Positions 15,905 to 24,302 of a DNA stretch of 64,000 nt are shown one piece after another; the first letter of the stretch is position 1, and each line of letters opens with the position of its first letter. Source of the DNA: Villigracilis sp024434165 (GTDB taxonomy: Bacteria > Chloroflexota > Anaerolineae > Anaerolineales > Villigracilaceae); NCBI GenBank assembly GCA_030263665.1, contig SZPK01000008.1, forward strand, positions 1 to 64,000. The letters run 5' to 3'. The position numbers were made by a program, and so were the translations under genes. A model generated the notes under the pieces. It had not been told where the DNA came from and ran no database searches. It saw only the letters and a program-made list of their open reading frames with translations.

Positions 15905-17482
15905 CTATTTCGGCAAATGCACCACGAACTTGACGAACTTCTTTTCCTTGTATTCGACGGCGGAATTGGGGGGTGATTCCCGCAAGGTGAGAATATAAGC
16001 CGCGCGGGGGTCGCTCAGGCAATCGTCCGGCTTGAAGCGGAACCGTTTGAGGGCGAGCAGCGTCCGGGCGGGGTCGGCGGGGTCTTCGGGGTTGATCCAT
16101 TCCATGTCGTCCACATATTCGGATGGATGATATTTCTGGGTCAACAGGACGTAGATGTAAAGCGAGTAATGCTCCTTCGTGAAGCAGATGAGCGAATCGC
16201 TGTTTTCGGCGGCGTACTCGATGGCGGAAATGACGCCCTCATTGAAGAGGGCGCTGGTCACTCTGCGGTATTCCCCGCCGTGATAAGCCCTGTTGAAAAA
16301 GACAAAGCCAACCGAAAAGACGACGACCGCAACGGGGAGGATTTGCGGCAGGCGCCTCTCGAAACGAAGAAGAAACAGGACAATGCAAAACAGGATGGGC
16401 GTGAAGACGAGGTTGAAGCGCGTCAGGTTGACCGGGTGGAGGATGCCGACCGCGAAGGCAGCGAGCATCCACGCGGCGATCAGCCAGCGTTCGACTCGAT
16501 TCTCCTCGATGGATTTGAACGGCAGGGCGAAAAGGAACCCGCCCAGCGCCAGAGGAAACGTGTATTTGTAGAAATAACCAAACGGTTCCACGAAGTTCCA
16601 CGGGTAGGCGTCGGATTGAGTCCACAGGACGTCGAACATGATCCTTGCATTTTCCGCAACCGCCGCAAAGGGATTCTCGCCGAAGACCGCCGCCATCGTC
16701 TCGTAACGCGCTTCCACGGGCAGACGGGGTATGGTCACAGCGCCCAACTGCATGGTCGTCAGTTGAAGCGTATTGACGGCGAGGAAAAGCCCGATCGGAA
16801 AGGCGATCAAAATGAAGGCAATCGCTCCGATGACGGCTTGTCCAATTGTGATGCGTTTGATTTTGAGAAGCAGTGGAACAGTCAGCAGGAGGAAGACCGG
16901 CACGCCGACGTAAGCGGTCCCATAGGCGTACAGGCACAGCGCAAAGAACACGGACGATACAAGGAACCAACCGTTCCCCGGGTTCGCAAGCGTGAGCGCG
17001 GTGAACCCAGCCAGAAACAGAAACGGCATGATGTTCGACTCGACCGCCCAACGCGAGTTGACGATATGCCAGGGAGAGACCGCCATGAAGAACATCGCCA
17101 ACAGCCCAAACTTTTCGCCGAGCAGGCGTTTGCCTGCAATGAAAATCAGCGGAAGGGATAAAATCCCCGCCAGCATCATCGGCAAACGCACGGCGAAGGC
17201 GTTGATACCCTTCAGCGCCACGAATGGAATCAGCAGGTAAGCATAGAGCGCGTTTTGTCCGCTCCCCCATGAGATGAGATGCACCGGGTAGGACAAGCCG
17301 TAACGGTCCGTGCCGAATTTGTAGAGATAGTATGCCTCCGTGCCAATCGAGGCTTCGTCCACGTTCAAGCCGGGCGGCAGAGCGGCGTATTCCCATGTGC
17401 GGGCAAAGACGCCGATACCGAGAATGAGGGCAAATAAGATGGGGGATTTCCAGCGGGCGAAGAAGGTGTTGAGCGCATCCAT
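15905..17482 (-). CDS. GT39/ArnT-like membrane glycosyltransferase
   Basis: The start MDALNTFFARWKSP (525 aa) is preferred; the open frame runs 94 codons further but without membrane or signal character. The layout is that of PMT/ArnT-type GT-C enzymes: a first helix, then a loop with an acidic motif (ALPPGLNVDEASIGTEAYYLYKFGTDRYG, residues about 35-65, D and E as candidate catalytic residues), then some ten further helices and a periplasmic C-terminal domain (about 410-525). Such enzymes move a sugar from a polyprenyl-phosphate carrier to lipid or protein. It is convergent with paralog 1 and divergent from paralog 2, in the middle of the GT-C-like gene group. Confidence 0.8.
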   Translation of the reverse strand: MDALNTFFARWKSPILFALILGIGVFARTWEYAALPPGLNVDEASIGTEAYYLYKFGTDRYGLSYPVHLISWGSGQNALYAYLLIPFVALKGINAFAVRLPMMLAGILSLPLIFIAGKRLLGEKFGLLAMFFMAVSPWHIVNSRWAVESNIMPFLFLAGFTALTLANPGNGWFLVSSVFFALCLYAYGTAYVGVPVFLLLTVPLLLKIKRITIGQAVIGAIAFILIAFPIGLFLAVNTLQLTTMQLGAVTIPRLPVEARYETMAAVFGENPFAAVAENARIMFDVLWTQSDAYPWNFVEPFGYFYKYTFPLALGGFLFALPFKSIEENRVERWLIAAWMLAAFAVGILHPVNLTRFNLVFTPILFCIVLFLLRFERRLPQILPVAVVVFSVGFVFFNRAYHGGEYRRVTSALFNEGVISAIEYAAENSDSLICFTKEHYSLYIYVLLTQKYHPSEYVDDMEWINPEDPADPARTLLALKRFRFKPDDCLSDPRAAYILTLRESPPNSAVEYKEKKFVKFVVHLPK

Positions 17483-17629
17483 GCGGATGGGAATATACCA
17501 TTCTCGAAAGGATTTGATAACCTCCCGCTCCGGGAACGGCTGATGAAGCGCGGGGGCATTTGCGCCATTGGCGTAATCTTCCGGTCCTGGTGTATTACGC
17601 AACGATGTGACGCCGCGCCGCAGCGCGTG

Positions 17630-17638
17630 TGGTAGACT
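17630..17638 (+). promoter_or_regulatory. Extended -10, promoter of GT-C paralog 2
   Basis: TGGTAGACT lies 27 nt upstream of the ATG at 17666. The same 9-mer occurs before paralog 3 at 19363-19371, suggesting the two copies kept their promoter after duplication. Confidence 0.5.
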
Positions 17639-17665
17639 CCAAACGCTCAATTTGAAACGGGTGTA

Positions 17666-19321
17666 ATGAAGATGCTCACACTGAATAAACGCTTCCTCTC
17701 CGCCTGGGCGCTGGGCATCCCGCCCGGTTATCTTTTGCTTGGCTTCCTGGATAACTATTATCAATCGTCAATCGAGATACTCCTGGCTGCGCTTCTCGTT
17801 CACGTCCCGGTCTCGCTGGCAATTTATCTGGTTTTAGGCAAATTGATGGGGAAGTTTCGATTCCAGCCCGTTGATGCGCTCGTCTCCGCTGCGCTTGGGG
17901 TTGCAGTCATCGCATTTTTCGCCGCGCTCGTCAACATGGCAAGCCGATTCCCGCGCATGTTCGACGCGGCGTCATATCTCCTCCCGCCTGCGGCGTTGAT
18001 TCCCTTCGTCATTGGGCTGGCTGCTGCGTTCCCCGCTTCGGCGTGGATAATCTCCACACTGCGGCGCGCAGATATTCGGCAAAGCCGCTTTTACAGGTTT
18101 GTGGATTCGAACCTGGGCGGTCTGGTCATCGCTGCGCTTTTCTTCTGCGTTTATTTCCTGCTCGCCTCCATCTTTAACCAGCCGGTTTTCAACTTCGACG
18201 ATATTTTCTTCGACACCGACGCCAAACTCTGGCGGTTCCGTTTTGGGACGGAACACTACGAGGATTATTACGGACGCACCGTCCATCCGTTCGTGCTGAT
18301 CGTCGTCCGCCCATGGGTCTGGCTGATCTCCCTCCTCCTGAAAGGGGATATGCTCTACGCCGCCTTCGCACTGACCGCCCTGACCGGCGCGTTGTGCGTG
18401 TTTCTCGTCTGGTATTTTGTAAGAAATTCGGTGGGGAATCCGCTCTACGCGCTGTTGATTGCAACCCTCTTCGGCGCCTCTTCGACTCAACTGGCGTTTG
18501 GCTCCATTATCGAGAGTTATATCTTCCTTGGAGCGGTGGCGTTGATCTTCATCGTGCTGCTGCTCAAGGACAGCCCAACCTACGCGCTGGTCCTTGCCGG
18601 GCTGGCGGCGTTTGGCATCACCATCTCGAACCTGGCGCAGACGGCGATCGCGCACTTCATGGTGAAACGAAACCTCGCGCAGCTGGTCAAATACGGTTTA
18701 ATCGTCGCCGCGCTGATCATCCCCCTGAACCTGCTCAATAATTTCATCTACCCAAACGCGCATCCCTACCTGTGGCAGGTGGATACGTTGCAATGGGAGG
18801 AAAAGAACGTCTTTCCGTCCACGCTGCAGCGCGCCAATTTTCTTGGACGGGTGATGCTTCTGCATAGTTTCATCGCGCCGGACCCGCTGCTTTTGAAGGA
18901 GGATATTCCCTTCCTCAAGGTGTGGATGTTCCGCGCCGCCCTGAAAAAAGCGCCCCTGCAAATCTCCCGCTACGAAACGGACCTCGGTAAAACCCTCGTC
19001 GTCATCTGGCTTGGGTTTGCTGCGCTGGGCGGCGCGCTGTTCCTGAAAAACCTGTTCAAACGCGACAACCGATTCGCTTTCGCCTTCATCCTGACCATCC
19101 TGTTCTACTTCGTCTTTCACATGCGGTACGGCAGGGATGTCTTCCTGTATTCCGCCAACTGGACGTACGCCATCACCCTTCTGCTGGCGCTGGCATGGCA
19201 GGACCTGGCGGGCAGGCGCTGGTTCCAGGTTTCCCTGCTGGGTTTCATCCTGCTGCTGCTGGTCAACAATTCACGCTTAATTCTGATCATGCTCTGGGCG
19301 TCGTTCATGCACATTCGCTGA
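17666..19321 (+). CDS. Multi-pass GT-C-like membrane protein, paralog 2
   Basis: The 551-aa protein starts MKMLTLNKRFLSAWALGIPPG and is clearly related along its length to paralog 3 (shared FLSAW, DNYYQSSIEILL, NFDDIFFDTDAKLWRFRF, DYYGRTVHPFVLIV, RPW). The long identical segment TGALCVFLVWYFVRNS, then FGASSTQLAFGSIIESYI, is nearly unchanged between them. About 12 helices are predicted by eye. The acidic loop near residue 175 (DD-x3-D-x-D) and E of IESY are candidate catalytic residues of a GT-C fold. No SD is evident. It is a recent duplicate of 19393-21072, probably with a related but distinct acceptor or donor. Confidence 0.75.
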   Translation: MKMLTLNKRFLSAWALGIPPGYLLLGFLDNYYQSSIEILLAALLVHVPVSLAIYLVLGKLMGKFRFQPVDALVSAALGVAVIAFFAALVNMASRFPRMFDAASYLLPPAALIPFVIGLAAAFPASAWIISTLRRADIRQSRFYRFVDSNLGGLVIAALFFCVYFLLASIFNQPVFNFDDIFFDTDAKLWRFRFGTEHYEDYYGRTVHPFVLIVVRPWVWLISLLLKGDMLYAAFALTALTGALCVFLVWYFVRNSVGNPLYALLIATLFGASSTQLAFGSIIESYIFLGAVALIFIVLLLKDSPTYALVLAGLAAFGITISNLAQTAIAHFMVKRNLAQLVKYGLIVAALIIPLNLLNNFIYPNAHPYLWQVDTLQWEEKNVFPSTLQRANFLGRVMLLHSFIAPDPLLLKEDIPFLKVWMFRAALKKAPLQISRYETDLGKTLVVIWLGFAALGGALFLKNLFKRDNRFAFAFILTILFYFVFHMRYGRDVFLYSANWTYAITLLLALAWQDLAGRRWFQVSLLGFILLLLVNNSRLILIMLWASFMHIR

Positions 19322-19362
19322 AAACCCGGTCTCGAAAGCAAAAGCGGTCGGTCAATCCCTTA

Positions 19363-19371
19363 TGGTAGACT
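19363..19371 (+). promoter_or_regulatory. Extended -10, promoter of GT-C paralog 3
   Basis: TGGTAGACT, identical to the element before paralog 2, ends 21 nt before ATG 19393. The short leader is T-rich and has no SD. Confidence 0.5.
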
Positions 19372-19392
19372 TGAGCCGCTTTTATTTTTTCG

Positions 19393-21072
19393 ATGGGTGT
19401 CCGTATCTTGAAACCGATCAATAAGCGTCTCCTCTCCGCCTGGTTCCTGGGTGTTCCACTCTCCTATTTTGTGGTCGGGTATCTGGAGAATTTCTACCAG
19501 TCAGCGTTCGAGATTTTCCTGCTTGCCCTTCCCGTTCATGCGCTGGCGGGGCTTTTCGTCCATCACTTGTCCGGCAGAATCCTCCGCGCATTCCGCTCCG
19601 ATCCGACCAATGCGGCCCTGTCTGCTGTGGTGTATGCGGCGGTATTCCTCTTTATTCCCGCTGCATACAGTATGGCGAAACCCTTCCCGAAACTGTTCGA
19701 TGCGAACGCCTTCCACCTTCCGGCAGGACAATGGCTGTCCTTTTCCGCTGCGCTGACTTTGGCGCTTCCATTGACGTTTTGGCTGTTCTCCCTCGCCCAA
19801 CAACGGGGCTGGAAGGAAACCCGCTTCTTCAAGTTCGTGGACGAGAACCTGGACGGCCTGGTCATTGCCTTACTCTTCTCCGCTGTTTACCTGATCTTCG
19901 CCTCCATCTTCAACCGTCCCTCCTACGACGCCGACGACATCTTCTTCGACGCCGATGGCAACCTCTACCGCTGGCGGTTTGCCACGGAAAAATACCGCGA
20001 TTACTACTGGCGTCCGGCGCATCCCTTTATCCTCATCATCATCCGACCGCTGGTGGGCATTCTCGCTTTTCTCTTCAAAGGGGATGCGCTTTTTGCCGCT
20101 TTCACCTTGAATGCCCTGACCGGCGCGCTGTGTGTGTTTCTCGTCTGGTATTTTGTGAGGAATTCGGCGGGGAATCCGCTTTACGCGCTTTTGATTGCGG
20201 GCCTCTTCGGCGCCTCTTCGACTCAACTGGCGTTTGGCTCCATCATCGAGAGTTACATCTACCTTGCAGCGGTTGCCCTGGTGTTCCTCGTCCTCCTCTT
20301 AAAGGATAAACCGCTTTACATGCAGGTGATCGCGGGATTGATCGCCTTCGGCATCACCATCTCCAACGTCGGGCAGACGTTCATCGCGCATTTCTTCGTC
20401 AAGCGCAATCTCAGGCAAATCATTGTCTATGGACTTATCGTCGGCGCGCTGGTTGTGCCGCTCTCGCTGTTGAACAACTTCATCTACCCGGAATCCCAGC
20501 CGTATTTTTGGGACATCGCCACGCTGGAGGGCGAGGGACATAACCAGTTCCCGCCCACCCTCCAGCGCGCGGAATACCTGGCGCGGGTGATCGTCCTGCA
20601 TAGCTTCGTCGCGCCGGAGCCGTTGGTCATCCGCGATGGGTGGCCCTTCCCGAAAGTGTGGATGTTCCGCGCTTCCATCAAAAAAGACCCGATGCTGCTG
20701 GCGAATTACGAAACCCCGCTGGGCGATGGACTGGCGCTTGCATGGGTCGGTTTGATGGCATTGGGCGGAGCGCTGTTCCTGAAAAACCTCTTCAAGCAGG
20801 ATAACGGATATTTCCTCGCCTTTCTCTTTACTGTGCTGTTTTATTTCGCCCTGCACCTGCAATACGGCAAGGACGTCTTCCTCTACGCCGCAAACTGGAC
20901 GTATGCCATCACGCTCTTCCTTGCCCTGGCATGGCGCGAACTGGCGGAGAAACGCTGGTTCCAAATTCTGCTATTGGTCTTCGTGCTGTTCCTGCTGGTC
21001 AACAACTCGCAAATGTACCGGACGATGATGGAAATTTCCGCGCCCTCGGTGCCTTTCCCCGTCTGGAGATAG
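19393..21072 (+). CDS. Multi-pass GT-C-like membrane protein, paralog 3
   Basis: The 559-aa protein begins MGVRILKPINKRLLSAWFLG and parallels paralog 2 throughout: LENFYQSAFEIFLL, YDADDIFFDADGNLYRWRF, DYYWRPAHPFILIIIRP and FGASSTQLAFGSIIESYIYLAA. The DD-x3-D-x-D loop and IESY motif are kept. It lies 71 nt after paralog 2 with its own extended -10. A tandem pair of near-identical membrane enzymes may decorate a cell-surface polymer with different sugars. Alternatives are a lipid-linked oligosaccharide polymerase or a non-catalytic family. Signal sequence and SD are not visible. Confidence 0.75.
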   Translation: MGVRILKPINKRLLSAWFLGVPLSYFVVGYLENFYQSAFEIFLLALPVHALAGLFVHHLSGRILRAFRSDPTNAALSAVVYAAVFLFIPAAYSMAKPFPKLFDANAFHLPAGQWLSFSAALTLALPLTFWLFSLAQQRGWKETRFFKFVDENLDGLVIALLFSAVYLIFASIFNRPSYDADDIFFDADGNLYRWRFATEKYRDYYWRPAHPFILIIIRPLVGILAFLFKGDALFAAFTLNALTGALCVFLVWYFVRNSAGNPLYALLIAGLFGASSTQLAFGSIIESYIYLAAVALVFLVLLLKDKPLYMQVIAGLIAFGITISNVGQTFIAHFFVKRNLRQIIVYGLIVGALVVPLSLLNNFIYPESQPYFWDIATLEGEGHNQFPPTLQRAEYLARVIVLHSFVAPEPLVIRDGWPFPKVWMFRASIKKDPMLLANYETPLGDGLALAWVGLMALGGALFLKNLFKQDNGYFLAFLFTVLFYFALHLQYGKDVFLYAANWTYAITLFLALAWRELAEKRWFQILLLVFVLFLLVNNSQMYRTMMEISAPSVPFPVWR

Positions 21073-21224
21073 ATCGCGGCAGATCGGGAGGTACGTGCCA
21101 TCTCAAAGGCTTGATTGAAAAAACTTAATTCTCACCTTACGCGATTTCGTCGCGGGGACGACCTGTTTGAGTAAATCGGGCAGCCCATCTGCAAGAAAGG
21201 GTCGCCCCTGCCGCGTAACATCAG

Positions 21225-21316
21225 TAGACCTCTTGTATAAGTGCTCCCGCCGCAGTCCTCGGCGGCGGGGACGCCGCCTTGAGCAAGGTAAAAAAGTGAC
21301 TTTTGCAAGAAGTCTA
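21225..21316. mobile_element. 92-bp MITE-like element, type B
   Basis: The ends are imperfect 18-nt inverted repeats (TAGACCTCTTGTATAAGT at 21225-21242 and ACTTTTGCAAGAAGTCTA at 21299-21316, 4 mismatches). The inside is a GC-rich hairpin core; 24 nt (21255-21278) are identical to the core of the type A element at 27219-27340, though the ends differ. It encodes nothing. The AGACTTCTTGCAAAAGT end resembles what I remember of IS5-group termini, so a matching transposase elsewhere in the genome is expected. Confidence 0.75.
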
Positions 21317-21326
21317 ATGATTAAAA

Positions 21327-21360
21327 AAACAACAGCCGTCTTTGAAGGCGGCTGTTGTTT
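21327..21360. terminator. Bidirectional terminator between paralog 3 and the holin-like gene
   Basis: AAACAACAGCCGTC pairs with GGCGGCTGTTGTTT (one mismatch) around a 6-nt loop. The minus strand then reads TTTTTTTAA and the plus strand GTTTTTC. It ends the gene at 21367-21741 and probably also the plus-strand genes. Confidence 0.85.
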
Positions 21361-21366
21361 TTCGGG

Positions 21367-21741
21367 TTACTTCCTGCCTTTCAACTCGTCGCGGAAGATG
21401 ACGCTCATTACCACGCTGACGACGCTCATGACCAGACTGCCGAGCAGGGCAGACCAAAACCCATCCACCATGAGGCCGATGCCGAAGGACTGCCCAATGG
21501 TGCGGGTGAGCAGGAGCATGACGGTGTTGATGACGATGGTGAACAACCCCAGCGTGAGGATGATGAGCGGGCAGGTGAGGAATTTGAGCAGGGGGCGCAC
21601 CAGGGCGTTCAGCAGACCGATGATGAGCGCAAGCCAAAGGATGCCCGTCCAGTCGCCGATGTATTCGATGCCCGGCACGATCCACACCGCCGCATACAAC
21701 GCGACCGCGTTGATCAACCAGCGAATTGCAAACTTTGTCAT
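21367..21741 (-). CDS. Phage holin family IV-like membrane protein (YvlD type)
   Basis: The 124-aa protein has four hydrophobic helices and the typical sequence MTKFAIRWLINAVALYAAVWIVPGI, then GLLNALVRPLLKFLTCPL. This pattern belongs to the YvlD / phage-holin-4 family, which is common in bacterial chromosomes and not by itself evidence of phage. The role is unknown, perhaps envelope stress. The SD AAAGGAG precedes the ATG. No phage genes are nearby. It is separated from paralog 3 by the terminator and the type B element. Confidence 0.88.
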   Translation of the reverse strand: MTKFAIRWLINAVALYAAVWIVPGIEYIGDWTGILWLALIIGLLNALVRPLLKFLTCPLIILTLGLFTIVINTVMLLLTRTIGQSFGIGLMVDGFWSALLGSLVMSVVSVVMSVIFRDELKGRK

Positions 21742-21775
21742 TTTGACTCCTTTTGCTTTAATTACGCAGGATCCA

Positions 21776-22756
21776 TCATGAAGTTGCCTGCATCCAGATC
21801 AGGGTGCGCTGCGGCTTGAAGCCCGCAGCCTGGATGGCCTCGTCGAATTCGCCGGCGGGAAAATCAAGTGAGATGGATGGGTAGAGATGATAGAGGTCGC
21901 GCCGCGCCTGGAGCAGCAGCCGGGTAAGCGCTTCGGGGTCGGACCTCTCGCCTGCTGCGGCAAAGAGACTTTCTCCACGCCCGGTGGGAATCCACGAAAG
22001 CGTGGCGAGCAGGGTATCTTTTCGGACCGCCGCCCACTGACGGATGTTCATATCCACGAAGAACAGGTGGAGCCACATCCATAGACCCGGCTTGAGCGGG
22101 TTGAAGTTCCAGTTGACGTGCCAGGCTAACGGGTCCGGGTAGAGGCGGGAAAGCCAGTGGAGTTGTCTCCCCCAAAAGCGCGGATGCCGCTTTGTGACGG
22201 CGATGTCCGTATCCGGCAATGGAATCTGGTTGTCGGTGCCTGCCTGCCAGCTGGTGCGGCGGGCGCGTTCGACGAAACCGAGCGAGGCGTAAAGTTGGAT
22301 GGCTTCGGGGTTGTCCGCGCGGACGTGCAGCCAGAGGTCGTTCACTTTTTTCTCGCGGGCATGACGCATGGCGCGTTCGGTGAGGGCGCGCGCAATGCCC
22401 TTGCGGCGGTATTCAGGCTGGACGGCGACGTTGGCGATGAGGTAGAGGCGGCGGCCCTTGTGGCGGAACGGCACGAGGCTGACGTTGCCGACGATACGCC
22501 CATCCTCCTCCCAGATGTAGCCGGTGAGCGGCAGGGAGGTGGTCTCTGCGACGCGCTTTGCCCATTTGAGGAAGGAGTTATCGCCGCTGGCGCGGCGCAT
22601 ATCCTGCACGTAGCGCCTGCCTTCGCTGTCCATGGTGTCTGCGAAGCACAGTTCGATCAGGTCTGCCACGGCGGGCAGGTCGCGCAGGATGTTGAGCGGG
22701 CGCAGGTTGGGATGCGCGTTCGCGTCCTCCCGCGCGGGGATGGTGATGGTTGCCAT
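21776..22756 (-). CDS. GNAT-family N-acetyltransferase
   Basis: The 326-aa protein has an N-terminal GNAT domain (about residues 15-175) with acetyl-CoA motif VAVQPEYRRKGIARALTERAM (the R-R-K-G-I-A loop) and motif B ADNPEAIQLYASLGFVE. The C-terminal half (about 190-326) is a second alpha/beta region ending GEFDEAIQAAGFKPQRTLIWMQ, which resembles a degenerate second GNAT repeat. The acyl acceptor cannot be inferred. TATAAT lies 8 nt before the ATG with only a C-run between, so translation is probably leaderless. It is 34 nt upstream of the holin-like gene on the same strand and may share its transcript. Confidence 0.87.
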   Translation of the reverse strand: MATITIPAREDANAHPNLRPLNILRDLPAVADLIELCFADTMDSEGRRYVQDMRRASGDNSFLKWAKRVAETTSLPLTGYIWEEDGRIVGNVSLVPFRHKGRRLYLIANVAVQPEYRRKGIARALTERAMRHAREKKVNDLWLHVRADNPEAIQLYASLGFVERARRTSWQAGTDNQIPLPDTDIAVTKRHPRFWGRQLHWLSRLYPDPLAWHVNWNFNPLKPGLWMWLHLFFVDMNIRQWAAVRKDTLLATLSWIPTGRGESLFAAAGERSDPEALTRLLLQARRDLYHLYPSISLDFPAGEFDEAIQAAGFKPQRTLIWMQATS

Positions 22757-22764
22757 TGGGGGGA

Positions 22765-22770
22765 ATTATA
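22765..22770 (-). promoter_or_regulatory. -10 box of the GNAT gene
   Basis: Minus-strand TATAAT, then TCCCCCCA, then ATG (22756). The 8-nt gap with no SD fits a leaderless start. Confidence 0.5.
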
Positions 22771-22825
22771 CCCAGCACGGGCACAAATTGCGCTCTTGAA
22801 GGAGAGAGTTGTGGAATGCGCTATC

Positions 22826-22855
22826 TTGCCGGGGAAAGAACGGCGATTGTATAAT
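22826..22855 (+). promoter_or_regulatory. Promoter of the 22986-27091 gene pair
   Basis: TTGCCG (22826-22831), an 18-nt spacer and TATAAT (22850-22855) give a transcript with a leader of about 125 nt ahead of ATG 22986. Confidence 0.55.
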
Positions 22856-22985
22856 TTTGGTATAAAGAGTTATACAGCCGATGGCTGTGTATCATTCCAA
22901 ATTGGGCAATTCAAAGTCGTTGGCTTGTCAAGTCATAGTTGAGAAGATAATATATCTGTGTCGCAACAAGTGAAAGGAGAATCTC

Positions 22986-24302
22986 ATGAATAAAAAGAAT
23001 TTGCTCCCTATCGTACTTGCCATTGGGTTAATCATCTCCATATTCTCCGCAGCCCGATCAAGCGCTTCTCCCGGCAGCACATCCCTAGCCGCAGCCACTC
23101 AAACAGTGCCGGTGTCCAGAATAACTGCCACCCCACCCCTTCCTACACAAACGCTGCCGCCCTCTCCTACATCGGCAACTGGGAAACCGCTATCTCAATG
23201 TGCTTCCCCATTATCGAATGCTCTTGCCGGCAGGGACGATGTGCCCAGTGTGGAAAGCTATATTTTTTCCGAGCCCAAAGTAGTAGCGACCAATGACTTC
23301 GGTCTGCGCATCGTACAGTGGATCTCGAATGAAGAAGTGCTAGTATTGAGAAATTTGAAGCCTGGAGGCTCAAGGGTAGCTATTGAAGTTCTGAACATTA
23401 AAAACGGTCAGACTATACGTCTGGCTGAAGATAACACAATTTCTGGTGATCCTCTTTGGTTGCCAAACAAAAGAACTGTAATATATATAGCATACGACCT
23501 GTTCACAAACCAAGCAAAGAATCGCAGTCGTTTGATGATGATTGGATTAGACAAACAGCCTGCGGAAGTAATGGCAGAAGAAGTGACGCAGCCGCTTTTT
23601 GCAATGCCGGATGGCGAAGATGTAGTTACTCTGGGGACCGGTCAACAAAGATTGATGAGAATTGGCCCAGCAAAGGTCGCCTCTACGCTGAGTAATATTT
23701 CGCAGCTTACAATGCGAAGCCTTCGGCTTTTGCGCGCAGCTCAATCCCCAGATTCTCAGTCGGTAGTACTATACAACGATACGTCATTCGTGATAATGGA
23801 GTTGAAGACAGGAGAGACAACGGAGTTCAAGCTGGGAAAATGGCAGGAAGAATATCGCTGGGCGCTGGACGTTCAATGGAGTCCGAACGGGAAATATCTG
23901 GCAGTGCGCGCCACAGCGGGCAGGCTGCCCAATCCATACAGTTCCTTGTTAATAGTGGATGTTAAAAATGAATGTATGTGGGAAGTGTCTGTATCGCGCC
24001 CCTTCTATACACACGAGGTGGCATGGTCTCCTGGCGGACGATATCTCTTGTTGTCCGGGGAAGTTGGCATAACACAAAAAGGATACCCAATCATCGAATA
24101 CCGTCTGCTTGACCTTATGACCGGACAGGAACGAAAAGTGAATTTGTGGGATGCCGAAGTAGGAGGAATTTATTTCGGATGGTCGCCTGACGGAAAAACA
24201 ATCCTTATCAACTGCGCAACGCCTGAGCGGGGAGCCCTTTGCGCTATCGCGGTGGAGGTGAAACAAAGAAGCCAAGATCATCTTTCATTAGGCTTGCTCT
24301 GA
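22986..24302 (+). CDS. Secreted WD40-like beta-propeller protein
   Basis: The 438-aa protein has a signal peptide (MNKKNLLPIVLAIGLIISIF), a Thr/Pro-rich linker (about 35-65) and a series of repeats with features of TolB/PD40 blades: SGDPLWLPNKRTVIYIAYD, DVQWSPNGKYLAVRA, EVAWSPGGRYLLLSG, YFGWSPDGKTILINC. The WSPxGKxL motifs mark successive blades. Such propellers bind proteins or glycans outside the cell. The start has a strong SD (AAAGGAGAATCTC). Codon use is more AT-rich than in the genes up to 22.7 kb and after 27.4 kb. The end overlaps the next gene. Confidence 0.75.
   Translation: MNKKNLLPIVLAIGLIISIFSAARSSASPGSTSLAAATQTVPVSRITATPPLPTQTLPPSPTSATGKPLSQCASPLSNALAGRDDVPSVESYIFSEPKVVATNDFGLRIVQWISNEEVLVLRNLKPGGSRVAIEVLNIKNGQTIRLAEDNTISGDPLWLPNKRTVIYIAYDLFTNQAKNRSRLMMIGLDKQPAEVMAEEVTQPLFAMPDGEDVVTLGTGQQRLMRIGPAKVASTLSNISQLTMRSLRLLRAAQSPDSQSVVLYNDTSFVIMELKTGETTEFKLGKWQEEYRWALDVQWSPNGKYLAVRATAGRLPNPYSSLLIVDVKNECMWEVSVSRPFYTHEVAWSPGGRYLLLSGEVGITQKGYPIIEYRLLDLMTGQERKVNLWDAEVGGIYFGWSPDGKTILINCATPERGALCAIAVEVKQRSQDHLSLGLL

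Noticed and set aside
21367..21741. Prophage marker (holin)
   Set aside because: The YvlD/holin-4 family is common in chromosomes without phage. No integrase, capsid or lysis genes are in the window.
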